Source: Amphritea sp. 1_MG-2023
GTDB taxonomy: Bacteria > Pseudomonadota > Gammaproteobacteria > Pseudomonadales > Balneatricaceae
Assembly (NCBI RefSeq): GCF_030547545.1
Contig: NZ_JAUOQE010000021.1
Coordinates: 1 to 64,000, forward strand
Length of the DNA: 64,000 nucleotides
Direction: 5' to 3'
The position numbers and the translations under genes were made by a program. The notes beneath the pieces were generated by a model that searched no databases, was not told where the DNA came from, and saw only the letters and a program-made list of their open reading frames with translations. Shown piece after piece: positions 7,905 to 16,051 of the stretch. Each line of letters opens with the position of its first letter. Within the stretch, counting starts at the first letter, position 1.

Positions 7905-8608
7905 AAAGGCGCATCACTTTTGATGACTTTATCGTAATTCCTTCCATAGACGATTCTCTCCCTTGGTTGATACTGATTTGAAAACAGGTTTTTACGTGCA
8001 TTAATAATGTCGCTGTCTATCGACATTAAGCTAAGGGCGTAGTGGAAAAACTGGTCCAACATGGCGGGTTGTGAGCGGTTGTCTTTTAGGGTTTCTATCT
8101 TTTTCGTATTGGTTTGTAGATATTGGTCTGAAAACCAAGTGATAAAGGGAATTTCTACCATCGCGGGAGTGATGTTGTTGGGTCGATGTCCTTTAAAGTC
8201 AATGCTGTTGAAGACCTCTTCGCCATGATCCGATATATAGGTCAGGCTATAGAGCCCTGCGGACTCCTTAGCTTGATCTGACAATTTTTTAATCGCCGTG
8301 TTGATAATCGTATCACTGAATAGGATGGTATTGTCATAGCTGTTGAGAAAGTTTTTTTGTGTAGATGTCGGCGCTGAGGAATACGAATAATAAGGGCCAT
8401 CACTAAATTGCTTAAATTCTTCAGGATAGCGTTTGTCATATTTCAGGTGGCTACCCATAAGGTGGATAAAAATAGCTTTCTTTTTGGCCGATGATTGTAA
8501 TGCTAAGCTCAATTTGGGCAGAACTAGGTTATCAAATCGATGGGTTTCGTTACCGTAAAGGTCATTGCTAATGAATCCCCGTAACCGTGAGTAATGAATA
8601 GGATTTAC
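7889..8608 (-). pseudogene. C-terminal fragment of an EptA-like phosphoethanolamine transferase
   Basis: The frame encodes the C-terminal half of a sulfatase-fold phosphoethanolamine transferase, with HLMGSHLKYDKRYP and the metal-binding SDHGEE motif. Such enzymes are about 500-560 residues, with an N-terminal membrane domain that decorates lipid A or lipooligosaccharide core. Here only about 240 codons remain. The frame is open, and still looks like the family, from 8608 (VNPIHYSRLRGF...), and an in-frame TGA stands at 8609-8611. No membrane-domain segment is seen upstream. The nucleophile Thr region would lie just upstream and is missing, so the product cannot be an intact enzyme. I call it a decayed remnant; a TTG at 8512 could start a shorter, still incomplete product. 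Confidence 0.75.
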
Positions 8609-8887
8609 TCAATTAACGATACATGGATAACGCAGCGATTTAACGGTGTGGTTGTTATGTTCCCTAAGCACGACTCAAATCATGTAAAGCCTGAGCTGCG
8701 GTAGAGGTCAACGCGGAGAAACGTTATAGGGTCAACAGCAAGCTGTTAGTTCACTATGGCGAGCCTGTAAATAAAATAGCGCGGGTTGAACGTCAATTTA
8801 TTAATTAGTGTATTTGAGCGTATACGGGCCTGCCGCGAACTCGCGATCAGGCCCTATTAAATGCGGAAATTATCAGCCTAATTTATA
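8609..8887. other. Intergenic remnant region with strong hairpin
   Basis: No intact gene. A plus-strand frame at about 8695-8808 gives some 37 plausible codons without a start and may be debris. At 8826-8854 GGGCCTG and CAGGCCC enclose an inner CGCG/CGCG stem, a strong hairpin 33 bases beyond the nfsA stop that could end the minus-strand operon, although no T run follows. Confidence 0.5.
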
Positions 8888-9625
8888 TTATTTAAGTAAA
8901 AAGCCTTTCTCTTTCAGAAAGTTGAGCATATGGGGGCGGGCTTCTTTCACCAGCATGCCGGACATCTGTTCACTCCAAGTCATCTCTTTGTTACCGCCGG
9001 TGCGAGTTTGATAGTATTCGCGTACGGATTTGTCATATTCGGCGATGCTGTCCTGATTACCCTTGTCATTATAGTTATCTTGTTTGAGTACGATATCGAT
9101 GGGTAAGCGAGGTTTTACTTCGGGATTTTGATCTGGGTAGCCTAAGCATAGGCCGAAGACCGGGTAGACCAGTTCGGGAAGCTCCAATAGTTCGGATACT
9201 CGTGCGATCTGATTACGAATACCGCCGATGTAAGCGGCTCCCATACCGAGAGATTCTGCCGCCACAACGACGTTTTGTGCGAACAGAGCAACATCAACGG
9301 TGGCGGTAATGAATTGTTCAGTAAAGCCGGCTTTCATCTCGGCATCGTTCATCTCACAGGCCAGATTAAGGCGCTGCATATCGGCACAAAAGACTAGAAA
9401 AACAGGGGCTTCGCCGACATAGACTTGACCACCGGAACACTCAACGAGCTGACTACGGGTAGCTTGATCATTGACTTGAATCACCGTGCAGGCTTGAATA
9501 AAACTGGAGGTGGCAGCGGCTTGTCCAGCTTGAATTAATGCCTTCAGCGTTTCTTGTGGAATAGGTTGATCAGTGAATTTACGGATTGATCGGTGACTGT
9601 TCAATTGTTCAATAACGGCGTTCAT
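8888..9625 (-). CDS. nfsA: NADPH-dependent nitroreductase NfsA-like
   Basis: A 245-residue FMN-dependent oxidoreductase of the NfsA group of oxygen-insensitive nitroreductases. The N-terminus carries the flavin-binding RSIRKFTD pattern (about residues 12-19), with SLGMGAAYIGGIRN around 125-138 and FGLCLGYPDQ near 155. The extended C-terminal part after that (NDKGNQDSIAEYDKSVREYY) is typical of NfsA and not of NfsB. It reduces nitroaromatics, quinones or flavins with NADPH; the natural substrate is uncertain. It is the last gene of a four-gene operon and begins 3 bases after the AlkB-like gene. Confidence 0.88.
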   Translation of the reverse strand: MNAVIEQLNSHRSIRKFTDQPIPQETLKALIQAGQAAATSSFIQACTVIQVNDQATRSQLVECSGGQVYVGEAPVFLVFCADMQRLNLACEMNDAEMKAGFTEQFITATVDVALFAQNVVVAAESLGMGAAYIGGIRNQIARVSELLELPELVYPVFGLCLGYPDQNPEVKPRLPIDIVLKQDNYNDKGNQDSIAEYDKSVREYYQTRTGGNKEMTWSEQMSGMLVKEARPHMLNFLKEKGFLLK

Positions 9626-9628
9626 CGG

Positions 9629-10231
9629 TTATTCCATCTGCATATCAGGGTTGAGGGTATGCCGGAAGGTCAAATTAATGCGTCCTTCTAGCGGCCGATT
9701 GGTTTTTGGCACACTGTGATGCCAGTAATGTTGTAACTGACTCGCCATTATCAACAGAGAACCATTATTGAGCAAGTGTTCTTGTCGAGTAATGGTGTTG
9801 TCGTAGCGATGACGCAGTAAAAAACGCCGCACTTGACCTAAGCTCACCGAGGCAATCACCGGATTTGTGCCTAGTTCCGCTTCATCATCACTATGCCAGC
9901 CCATGCTATCTTGACCGTTGCGATAATAATTAATCAGTACAGAATTAAACGGCTGCTGACTAAACGCTTCGATACGTTGCCTGATCTCGTTGATGCACGG
10001 ATGCCAGGGCTCTGTTTGCAAGGTTAATCCAGAATAGCGATAGCGTATCCCAGGCTCGCCTTGAAAGCATTGTAACCGTGGAATACTCACTTGTTTACCA
10101 AACATACGGATGTTGGGTTGCTGCCAGTGAAGCTCGTTGACAAGGGTTTGATAGAGTTGTTGCGCACTCTGTGAATCGATAAAGTCGGGCTCTAGTATGA
10201 GCTCGCCTTGAGGCAGCAACACTCGACTCAT
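9629..10231 (-). CDS. AlkB-like 2-oxoglutarate/Fe(II)-dependent dioxygenase
   Basis: A 200-residue protein of the AlkB family, closer in layout to the eukaryotic ALKBH2/3 type than to E. coli AlkB. The iron ligands appear as HSDDE (HxD) and HHSVPKT, and the distal motif RINLTFRH supplies the arginines that bind 2-oxoglutarate. YYRNGQDSMGWHSDDE is characteristic. Such enzymes oxidatively remove methyl groups from 1-methyladenine and 3-methylcytosine in DNA or RNA. The start overlaps the stop of the preceding gene by 4 bases (ATGA), so translation is probably coupled. Its pairing with nucleotide-salvage genes is unusual. Confidence 0.85.
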   Translation of the reverse strand: MSRVLLPQGELILEPDFIDSQSAQQLYQTLVNELHWQQPNIRMFGKQVSIPRLQCFQGEPGIRYRYSGLTLQTEPWHPCINEIRQRIEAFSQQPFNSVLINYYRNGQDSMGWHSDDEAELGTNPVIASVSLGQVRRFLLRHRYDNTITRQEHLLNNGSLLIMASQLQHYWHHSVPKTNRPLEGRINLTFRHTLNPDMQME

Positions 10232-11112
10232 CGGTCTAGCAGTGCTTGAGTAGCGATAGCTATCGCCGAGGCGATTTCAATCTGATTGCTAGGATGAGGA
10301 ATACTGCGGCTAGTAATCACCTCGGCAACGTCTTTAAGTTGTGGATAAGCCTCTGCGGCAAAGATGCCGTGTACAGCAATGCAGGTGGTGCGAGGCATTC
10401 CAGCATTGTGTAAATGGGTGATGGTCTCCTGCATGGTACGGCCGCTAGAGATAATATCATCGACTAATACCGGGGTATGCTGACGCCAGCGCTCAACATC
10501 TGGTAGGGTGACTTCCACATCATAATCACCACGGCGGATTTTATTTAACACTTGAAAGGGAGCATCCGCGAGCTTGGCAACCTGGGAAACCCACTGCTCA
10601 CTTTCACTATCCGGACCGATCAGTAAGGGCTTAGAAATATGCTCTTTAATCCAGTCGGCAATCAGCGGGGCGGCATGTACCACCTGTGAAGGAATACTGT
10701 ATATCTCATCGAGTGAATTATAGCGGTGTAGATGAGGATCGACGGTCACCAAAAAATCGACGCTTGCCGAGATCAGTTTGGCAAATGGCCGAGAACTCAC
10801 ACACTCACCGGCATGAAACTGTTTATCTTGACGCATATAGGCAAGATACGGTGTGATTAAACCGATTTGGCGCACCCCCATTTGGCGTAACGCATCGCAG
10901 AGGAGAATTAAGCGCAGGATTTTATTGTCCGGCTGATAGAGGTTACAAAAAATAACCACATCACGTCCTTGGCAATCCGTCAGCACCCGCAGATAGCTTT
11001 CATCATCAGGAAAGCGACGCAGCTCGATATCGCCGAGTTGGGCATTGAGTGCTTGACACAACTGAGTGGCTAGCGCCGGATCGGATTCTAGGTTTAGTAG
11101 AATAGTGTTCAT
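10228..11112 (-). CDS. Divergent ribose-phosphate diphosphokinase-like protein
   Basis: A 294-residue protein of the PRPP synthetase fold. The C-terminal PRPP/ribose-5-phosphate loop reads VDDIISSGRTM (about 212-222), and the N-terminal half keeps PYLAYMRQDK, a form of the conserved PYxxYxRQD motif. Other sites differ: the usual DLH..QIQGFF region reads DPHLHRYNSLDE, and the RF.DGE motif reads RFPDDE. It therefore looks like a paralogue rather than the housekeeping Prs. The ATG at 11112 has AGGAG 8-12 bases upstream; a TTG directly before it is less likely. It lies 24 bases after the phosphorylase gene, suggesting joint action on ribose phosphates and nucleotides. Confidence 0.8.
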   Translation of the reverse strand: MNTILLNLESDPALATQLCQALNAQLGDIELRRFPDDESYLRVLTDCQGRDVVIFCNLYQPDNKILRLILLCDALRQMGVRQIGLITPYLAYMRQDKQFHAGECVSSRPFAKLISASVDFLVTVDPHLHRYNSLDEIYSIPSQVVHAAPLIADWIKEHISKPLLIGPDSESEQWVSQVAKLADAPFQVLNKIRRGDYDVEVTLPDVERWRQHTPVLVDDIISSGRTMQETITHLHNAGMPRTTCIAVHGIFAAEAYPQLKDVAEVITSRSIPHPSNQIEIASAIAIATQALLDR

Positions 11113-11136
11113 CAATACTTCTCCTGAAGGGCTGCC

Positions 11137-12663
11137 TTAAGCGTTCTTTTCGGTGCTCAGATGGATAATGTCGGGATGGTTTTCCAAGTATTCGACGGCA
11201 TAGTTGAGCTCGCCGGAACTTTCAGCATGAATGGTGAGTAAGGGATCGTGGATATTAACCTGCTGACCGACTTTTACATGAATCTCTAAGCCGGCGGACA
11301 AATCGATGGGGGCTCCGGCGAGCTTTGCGATCTGTGCTAAGCGTCGGTTATCGACTCGAGCAACAATGCCGTTTCTATCGGCCATCAACTTATATAAATA
11401 GTGAGCTTCGTCCGGTTGCTTCATACCGCCTTGCGCCACACAGATGGCGATAAACTTTTTCCACGCTTGGCCGCTTTCCAGCACCTGAGTCGCTTTATCG
11501 ATACCACAGCCGGCCTCGACAGCGCCGGCCATTTCTAGCATGGTGGCGGCCATGGTTAAGGCTCGTTGTTTGAGGTCTTGAGGTGCATGAGCATTATTTT
11601 GCAGCACTGCGATCACATCTTTAGCCTCAAGCGCTGGCCCAATGCCGTTACCAACGGGTTGCGTACCATCGGTGTACAGGATTTGAATTTTAATGCCGAG
11701 TTGTTCGCCGACGGTGGTAAAAGAGGCGGCGAGTTTATCGGCTGCTTTTTGCGTCCGTACTTTGGCGGTAGGGCCGACAGGAATATCGATCAAGACATGG
11801 GTTGCGCCAGCGGCAATTTTTTTCGATAGTACCGAGGCAATCAACTGTCCTTCACTATCGATATCCAAAGCTCTTTCGACCTGAATCAAGATATCATCGG
11901 AAGGACTTAGGCGCACCGAACCACCCCAGGCGAGACAGGCTCCTTCCTGTTTGACCACTTGTTTCATCTGCTCCAAGGATAGGCTGACATCGGTCATGGT
12001 TTCCATCGTGTCAGCGGTGCCGGCAGGGGAGGTGATCGCGCGCGAGGAGGTTTTTGGCATGGTTAAGCCGCTGGCGGCTAAAATCGAGACCACAATGGGT
12101 GTCGTTCGGTTGCCCGGTAAGCCGCCGACACAGTGTTTATCGATCACCATTGGCTGGCCCCAATCGATACGGCTGCCAGAATCAATCATCGCTCGAGTCA
12201 GGGCTATAATTTCAGTATCACTGAGTTTGTCATCGCCACAGGCGGTGATGAATGAGGCAATATGTACATCGGCATAACGCCCATCAACAATATCGTTAAT
12301 GATCTCTTGGAACTGCTGCTTATTAAGCGTATGACCGTAAACCTTGGCCCGCACATGGGATAGGGATTGCACGGGGCGAGGGTGAGATAGCCAGACATTA
12401 TCATCATTATTTAACTGTAGCCTGAGCCAAGCGGATTCGGAAAAACCAATTTGTCCTCTGCGTAGCATTTCGCCGGTAATGATATTAAGCGTGGCAATAA
12501 TCTTGCCGTGTTCAGTGTGCACGAGTACCCGTGATAGGGCTGAGAAACCTTCAGAGCGACACACAGGGCTATCCGCTCTGAGATAAATAATAGGTTCTTG
12601 ACGGGTATCGATACCCAATCTGCGTGCCTGTAATGTGGTGGCTCGTTCTGGGGTGGAAATCAT
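11137..12663 (-). CDS. AMP/thymidine phosphorylase family protein
   Basis: A 508-residue nucleoside/nucleotide phosphorylase of the long (about 500-residue) family that includes archaeal AMP phosphorylase and bacterial thymidine phosphorylase-like proteins. An extra N-terminal domain of about 90 residues precedes the phosphorylase core. The core shows KHCVGGLPGNRTTP (phosphate binding), SSRAITSPAGTADTMETM and AAGATHVLIDIPVGPTAK. Archaeal relatives convert AMP and phosphate to adenine and ribose-1,5-bisphosphate; whether this one takes AMP or thymidine cannot be told by eye. I chose ATG 12663, behind GGGGAGC, over a TTG at 12711 that lacks a ribosome binding site. It heads the operon with the Prs-like, AlkB-like and NfsA genes. 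Confidence 0.83.
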   Translation of the reverse strand: MISTPERATTLQARRLGIDTRQEPIIYLRADSPVCRSEGFSALSRVLVHTEHGKIIATLNIITGEMLRRGQIGFSESAWLRLQLNNDDNVWLSHPRPVQSLSHVRAKVYGHTLNKQQFQEIINDIVDGRYADVHIASFITACGDDKLSDTEIIALTRAMIDSGSRIDWGQPMVIDKHCVGGLPGNRTTPIVVSILAASGLTMPKTSSRAITSPAGTADTMETMTDVSLSLEQMKQVVKQEGACLAWGGSVRLSPSDDILIQVERALDIDSEGQLIASVLSKKIAAGATHVLIDIPVGPTAKVRTQKAADKLAASFTTVGEQLGIKIQILYTDGTQPVGNGIGPALEAKDVIAVLQNNAHAPQDLKQRALTMAATMLEMAGAVEAGCGIDKATQVLESGQAWKKFIAICVAQGGMKQPDEAHYLYKLMADRNGIVARVDNRRLAQIAKLAGAPIDLSAGLEIHVKVGQQVNIHDPLLTIHAESSGELNYAVEYLENHPDIIHLSTEKNA

Positions 12664-13120
12664 CTTTGCTTTGCTCCCCGTTCTGATGACAGAGACTTGC
12701 TTAGCTGCCAAGAAGAATGGTGTTTTTAGTGTGTTTATAACAGAGAAACGGATGATCTGTACATCGCCTCGTCATTTTTTGTTATCAACGCGAGGCGTCT
12801 CAATCGTAGGCTTGGCTGATGCTATTATTCATCAAGAGGTGTTGTGAGTGCGTTATTGTGATCAGTGATCCTCATCGATGCGGTAACGCGTGATGCAGCT
12901 ACGCGATGTTAATCCTACAGTGAGCGTGAAGATAGGCATCGAGTCATTATTTTTATTTGCAGCATTATGTATCGTTACGGACTACTTTTACTGATGAGGT
13001 TGATATACGTCTAATGGACAGGACTAGAATGATGTGTGTTTCGCTGCCCTGAGCTAGACTAAAATGACAGCCGGAATGCCGGCTTGTATGATGATCTTAT
13101 ATCCGCTTGGAGGATTTTTA
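12664..13120. other. Intergenic promoter region between divergent genes
   Basis: About 450 bases with no supported gene; short frames here lack ribosome binding sites and family resemblance. It must contain the promoters of the phosphorylase operon and the CBS gene, but no convincing boxes or operators were identified. Confidence 0.5.
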
Positions 13121-13528
13121 ATGTTGCGATCTGTTAAAGCTAGCGATTATATGGCTGAACAACTCATTACTTTTACTCCTGAAACCGACCTGTTCGATGC
13201 GATAAATCAGTTGTTAAAGTACCGTATTAGCGGCGCGCCGGTACTCAATCAAGAGGGGCGATTGGTGGGTTTACTGTCTGAAGCCGATTGTTTAAAAGCG
13301 ATTTTAACACTGACCTATCATGAAGAAGAGATGGGCGGTAGGGTTGGCGATTACATGTCCACTGACGTAGTGACGATTGCTCATGATGCCGACATTATTT
13401 CAGTGGCGGCGGAGTTTATTGGCAATAAAACACGTCGCTTGCCGGTATTAAACAATGGTAAACTCATCGGCCAGATCAGTCGCTGCGATGTATTACGTGC
13501 GGTTGGGCAATTTGCTCAGGATGGCTGA
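13121..13528 (+). CDS. Tandem CBS-domain protein
   Basis: A 135-residue protein made of two CBS motifs forming one Bateman module: roughly residues 1-60 (VKASDYMAEQLITFTPETDL... ISGAPVLNQEGRLVGLLSEAD) and 72-130 (VGDYMSTDVVTIAHDAD... RRLPVLNNGKLIGQISRCD). Stand-alone CBS modules bind adenine nucleotides and usually sense energy state; no effector domain is attached. The ATG at 13121 has an excellent GGAGGA at 13109-13114; an upstream ATG in frame is less likely. It stands alone between the phosphorylase operon and the DnaT-like gene. Confidence 0.88.
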   Translation: MLRSVKASDYMAEQLITFTPETDLFDAINQLLKYRISGAPVLNQEGRLVGLLSEADCLKAILTLTYHEEEMGGRVGDYMSTDVVTIAHDADIISVAAEFIGNKTRRLPVLNNGKLIGQISRCDVLRAVGQFAQDG

Positions 13529-13696
13529 TCCGGTTTGTATCGGGGCTGTTGAATTGTGTTTTTTATACGCGGTAACGGTTGCTGTATGATAGCAACGATC
13601 GTGTTTTATTCATATGAGCATTGACGCAAGCGTTGACGCATTCGCTTTAGTTGACGGCCCTGTTGTTATTCTTTGCGTAAGTTTATTGGAATCATT

Positions 13697-14626
13697 ATGA
13701 GTTTCCGCTTTCCGGAAAAACCCGTACTGTTTTATCCATCGTTGGCCCGTACGGTAGGCTCTGATGAAGCGATTCTTCTGGCTATATATCACGACTATAT
13801 TCAATTACACGGTTTGCCCGATAAGTCAGGAGTGCCTGCAGCGGTATTGAGTCGTTCAGAATGGCTATCACTCGTTAGTTTTTGGGATGAAGATAAACTG
13901 GCGATGGTGACGAGCAGTTTAGTGTCTCAAGGCTATATTCAGGCCTCTTTCGGGCATGGGCGCGCTATTAAGTTAGCACTGGTGATGGATAGTGATCAGC
14001 TTGATGGGGGTAGTGAGACACCCAGTTTTTCAGCCAGACATGCTGATGAGTCAGCCGAGCCTGCAGTGCCTGACACGGTGACTGTTCAAGCGTTGCCGGT
14101 GGTGGAACAACCGCCCGAACGTAATGAAATCAGTCGTCGTGTTCAGCAAGCACAGCCACGTCGTTTGGGGCCTGCGCCAACATTTGGTGGTAGTATTGGT
14201 TGGTCGAAAAGCCGTCAGGTGACACCGAGCCGTCAAACCACGCCTGAAAATGATTTTGCGAGTCGCTTGAATGAGATTGAAGAGAAAAATCAAAAGCTGC
14301 ATGCGATGTTTTTAGGCTGGAAGCCATCACGAACATTACTGGATATGTTACCGCGTCACAGCATTCCTGAACCCTTTGCGGAACAGTTGCTAGATGAGTT
14401 CATACTCTACTGGCTAGATAAAGATCGTAAAGAGTCTAATTGGGATCAGAAGTTCCTCGCTTGGGTTAAGCGAGAATGGATTAATAAACAAACACGCGAT
14501 GCCCGCAAACAGCGTGCAGACGAAGCAAATAAAGGCGTCAACCATGAAAACACCCGCCCAGATAATCGGGAAAAGCGCAAGCGGGTTACCGCAGCCATCA
14601 TGGACATCAAGGACACCGACTGGTGA
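13697..14626 (+). CDS. DnaT-like primosomal/helicase-loading partner protein
   Basis: A 309-residue protein. The N-terminal part (about 1-95, FPEKPVLFYPSLARTVGSDEAIL...) resembles a winged-helix replication-initiator domain, and a disordered Pro/Gln-rich linker spans about 100-190. The C-terminal part (about 205-270) matches the DnaT single-strand-DNA-binding domain: W-P-S at GWKPSRTLLDML, then FILYWLDKDRKESNWDQKF and WVKREWIN. In E. coli, DnaT works with DnaC in primosome assembly. Here the next gene is lambda-P-like, an analogous pairing. The ATG at 13697 gives MSFRFPEKP. The last 83 bases overlap the next gene in another frame. An inverted repeat GTTGCT/AGCAAC lies upstream at 13578-13596. 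Confidence 0.75.
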   Translation: MSFRFPEKPVLFYPSLARTVGSDEAILLAIYHDYIQLHGLPDKSGVPAAVLSRSEWLSLVSFWDEDKLAMVTSSLVSQGYIQASFGHGRAIKLALVMDSDQLDGGSETPSFSARHADESAEPAVPDTVTVQALPVVEQPPERNEISRRVQQAQPRRLGPAPTFGGSIGWSKSRQVTPSRQTTPENDFASRLNEIEEKNQKLHAMFLGWKPSRTLLDMLPRHSIPEPFAEQLLDEFILYWLDKDRKESNWDQKFLAWVKREWINKQTRDARKQRADEANKGVNHENTRPDNREKRKRVTAAIMDIKDTDW

Positions 14627-15341
14627 TCCCGGTGCTGCTGAAACCACGGTAATCAATAACGAAACCAAGACTCTCATTAATATGCTGTTCGCTCGTTTTA
14701 TGGCGATTTACGGACACAAGTTTAAAAGCTGTTTTGAAACCCAAGATGAGATCCGTATCGCTAAGCGTGAGTGGGCGTTGAGTATGCAGGGCTACAGCGA
14801 GGCGGAGCTGGTATCGGCCATCAATCGCTGTAAGGAAACCCTCGCTTGGATGCCTACTATTTCAGAATTTATCACTATTCTGAATGAGCAGAGTGGCGAC
14901 TTTGGTTTGCCGCCTGCAAAAATAGCTTATGAAGAAGTCTGTCGTTATGCCGACCATCCCACTCAGCATGAGTGGACGCATATAGCACTCTATCATGCGG
15001 GCAAAGCCACCGGTTGGTTTCGATTGCGCAGTGAGACCGAAGATCGAGTGTTTCCCGATTTTCGGTATAACTATCAAGTGATCTGTCGTCGAGTACGTGC
15101 CGGTGAAGACCTCAGTGTCGACGTGCCAGTGGCGCTGGAAGATAAAAGCGATAACACCTTGGTGGCGTTCATACAGAGCTGGGGTGAAGAACAAAATATT
15201 ACGCCAGAACAGGCGAGCACCTTACTGTTTTATCTCACCAAACCGGCGGGTACCGAGGTACGTGAACGGTTTCGTCAGGCGAGTCAGCAGCGGGCCGAGA
15301 GTTGGGGCTTAAGTGTTCAGTTACCGGATGATTATCAGTAA
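14544..15341 (+). CDS. Lambda replication protein P-like helicase loader
   Basis: A 265-residue protein resembling the phage lambda P family of DnaB loaders, with the central region LFARFMAIYGHKF..., REWALSMQGYSEAELVSAINRC and WMPTISEFI. P-family proteins bind the replicative helicase and deliver it to single-stranded DNA. I chose ATG 14544 (MKTPAQIIGKSASG) with an upstream AAAGG; this overlaps the end of the DnaT-like gene by 83 bases. No phage integrase, structural or lysis gene lies nearby, so this looks like a domesticated chromosomal gene. Lambda-P-type proteins acting as chromosomal helicase matchmakers have been proposed for some gammaproteobacteria. Confidence 0.72.
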   Translation: MKTPAQIIGKSASGLPQPSWTSRTPTGDPGAAETTVINNETKTLINMLFARFMAIYGHKFKSCFETQDEIRIAKREWALSMQGYSEAELVSAINRCKETLAWMPTISEFITILNEQSGDFGLPPAKIAYEEVCRYADHPTQHEWTHIALYHAGKATGWFRLRSETEDRVFPDFRYNYQVICRRVRAGEDLSVDVPVALEDKSDNTLVAFIQSWGEEQNITPEQASTLLFYLTKPAGTEVRERFRQASQQRAESWGLSVQLPDDYQ

Positions 15342-15564
15342 TTGATGTGCCTGTTGACGCTGCTAAACCTATCGATCGATATACGCGTTTATCCCTCAGA
15401 GCGATGATCAAAGAGGTTGATCATCGGGTTTGGCTGCAGAGTATAGGGCGAATAGTGGCGTCTGAAGAGTGGCGCCCATGGATTAAAAAGTGTTAATTTT
15501 AATGAAAACAATAAACGCAATGCAGCTGATGCTAGCGTGCTTCTAATAACAAAGGATTTTAGTG

Positions 15565-15951
15565 ATGTTTAGTCATGTCATGCTGGGTGCCAATGATATT
15601 GAAAAATCGAGAATTTTTTATGATGCGATTCTCGGCGAGCTGGGCTACGAGGCCGGCGTTTTAGATTCTAAAGGACGTTATTTTTACTTCAGTGATACGG
15701 GCATTTTTGCCCTGACTCAGCCTATCAATGGTGAGCCGGCATGTCATGGCAATGGCGCGACGACGGGCTTCGCTGCTAGCACCCCCGAATTAGTTGATGC
15801 TTGGCATGCGGCGGGTATCGCCGCCGGTGGTGAGACTTGTGAAGAGCCGCCAGGAATACGCATGAACGGCAGCAGACAGTTATATTTGGCTTATTTGCGA
15901 GATCCGTCAGGTAATAAGATTTGTGCCGCGCATTTTATGCCTGAGTCTTGA
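15565..15951 (+). CDS. VOC-family (glyoxalase/dioxygenase fold) protein
   Basis: A 128-residue vicinal-oxygen-chelate fold protein, starting FSHVMLGANDIEKSRIFYDAIL and ending YLRDPSGNKICAAHF, the two halves of the paired beta-alpha-beta-beta-beta module. Metal-ligand positions include the N-terminal histidine. Many such small proteins are annotated as glyoxalases, but the substrate cannot be inferred. The ATG at 15565 follows AAAGGA; a GTG one codon before is possible. It is monocistronic and convergent with the DUF3549-like gene. Confidence 0.85.
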   Translation: MFSHVMLGANDIEKSRIFYDAILGELGYEAGVLDSKGRYFYFSDTGIFALTQPINGEPACHGNGATTGFAASTPELVDAWHAAGIAAGGETCEEPPGIRMNGSRQLYLAYLRDPSGNKICAAHFMPES

Positions 15952-15976
15952 GCGCGCTCATATCACTGGGGTAGCA

Positions 15977-16015
15977 AGCATCCATGGCCGAGATATCGGT
16001 TATTCCATGGATGCT
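15977..16015. terminator. Long hairpin between convergent genes
   Basis: AGCATCCATGG (15977-15987) pairs perfectly with CCATGGATGCT (16005-16015), and an inner CCGA/TCGG stem continues it. There is no T run on either side, but the position between convergent stops (15951 and 16052) suggests a bidirectional transcript end. Confidence 0.55.
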
Positions 16016-16051
16016 GATGGTTAGAGACGGCGTTTAAGGTAGCAGCCTTCC

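Noticed and set aside
12635-12847. A 70-codon plus-strand frame opposite the phosphorylase start
   Set aside because: It overlaps the real gene's N-terminus, has no ribosome binding site and no recognisable features.
13697-15341. Prophage replication module
   Set aside because: No integrase, repressor, structural or lysis genes surround the pair, and codon use looks like that of the neighbours.
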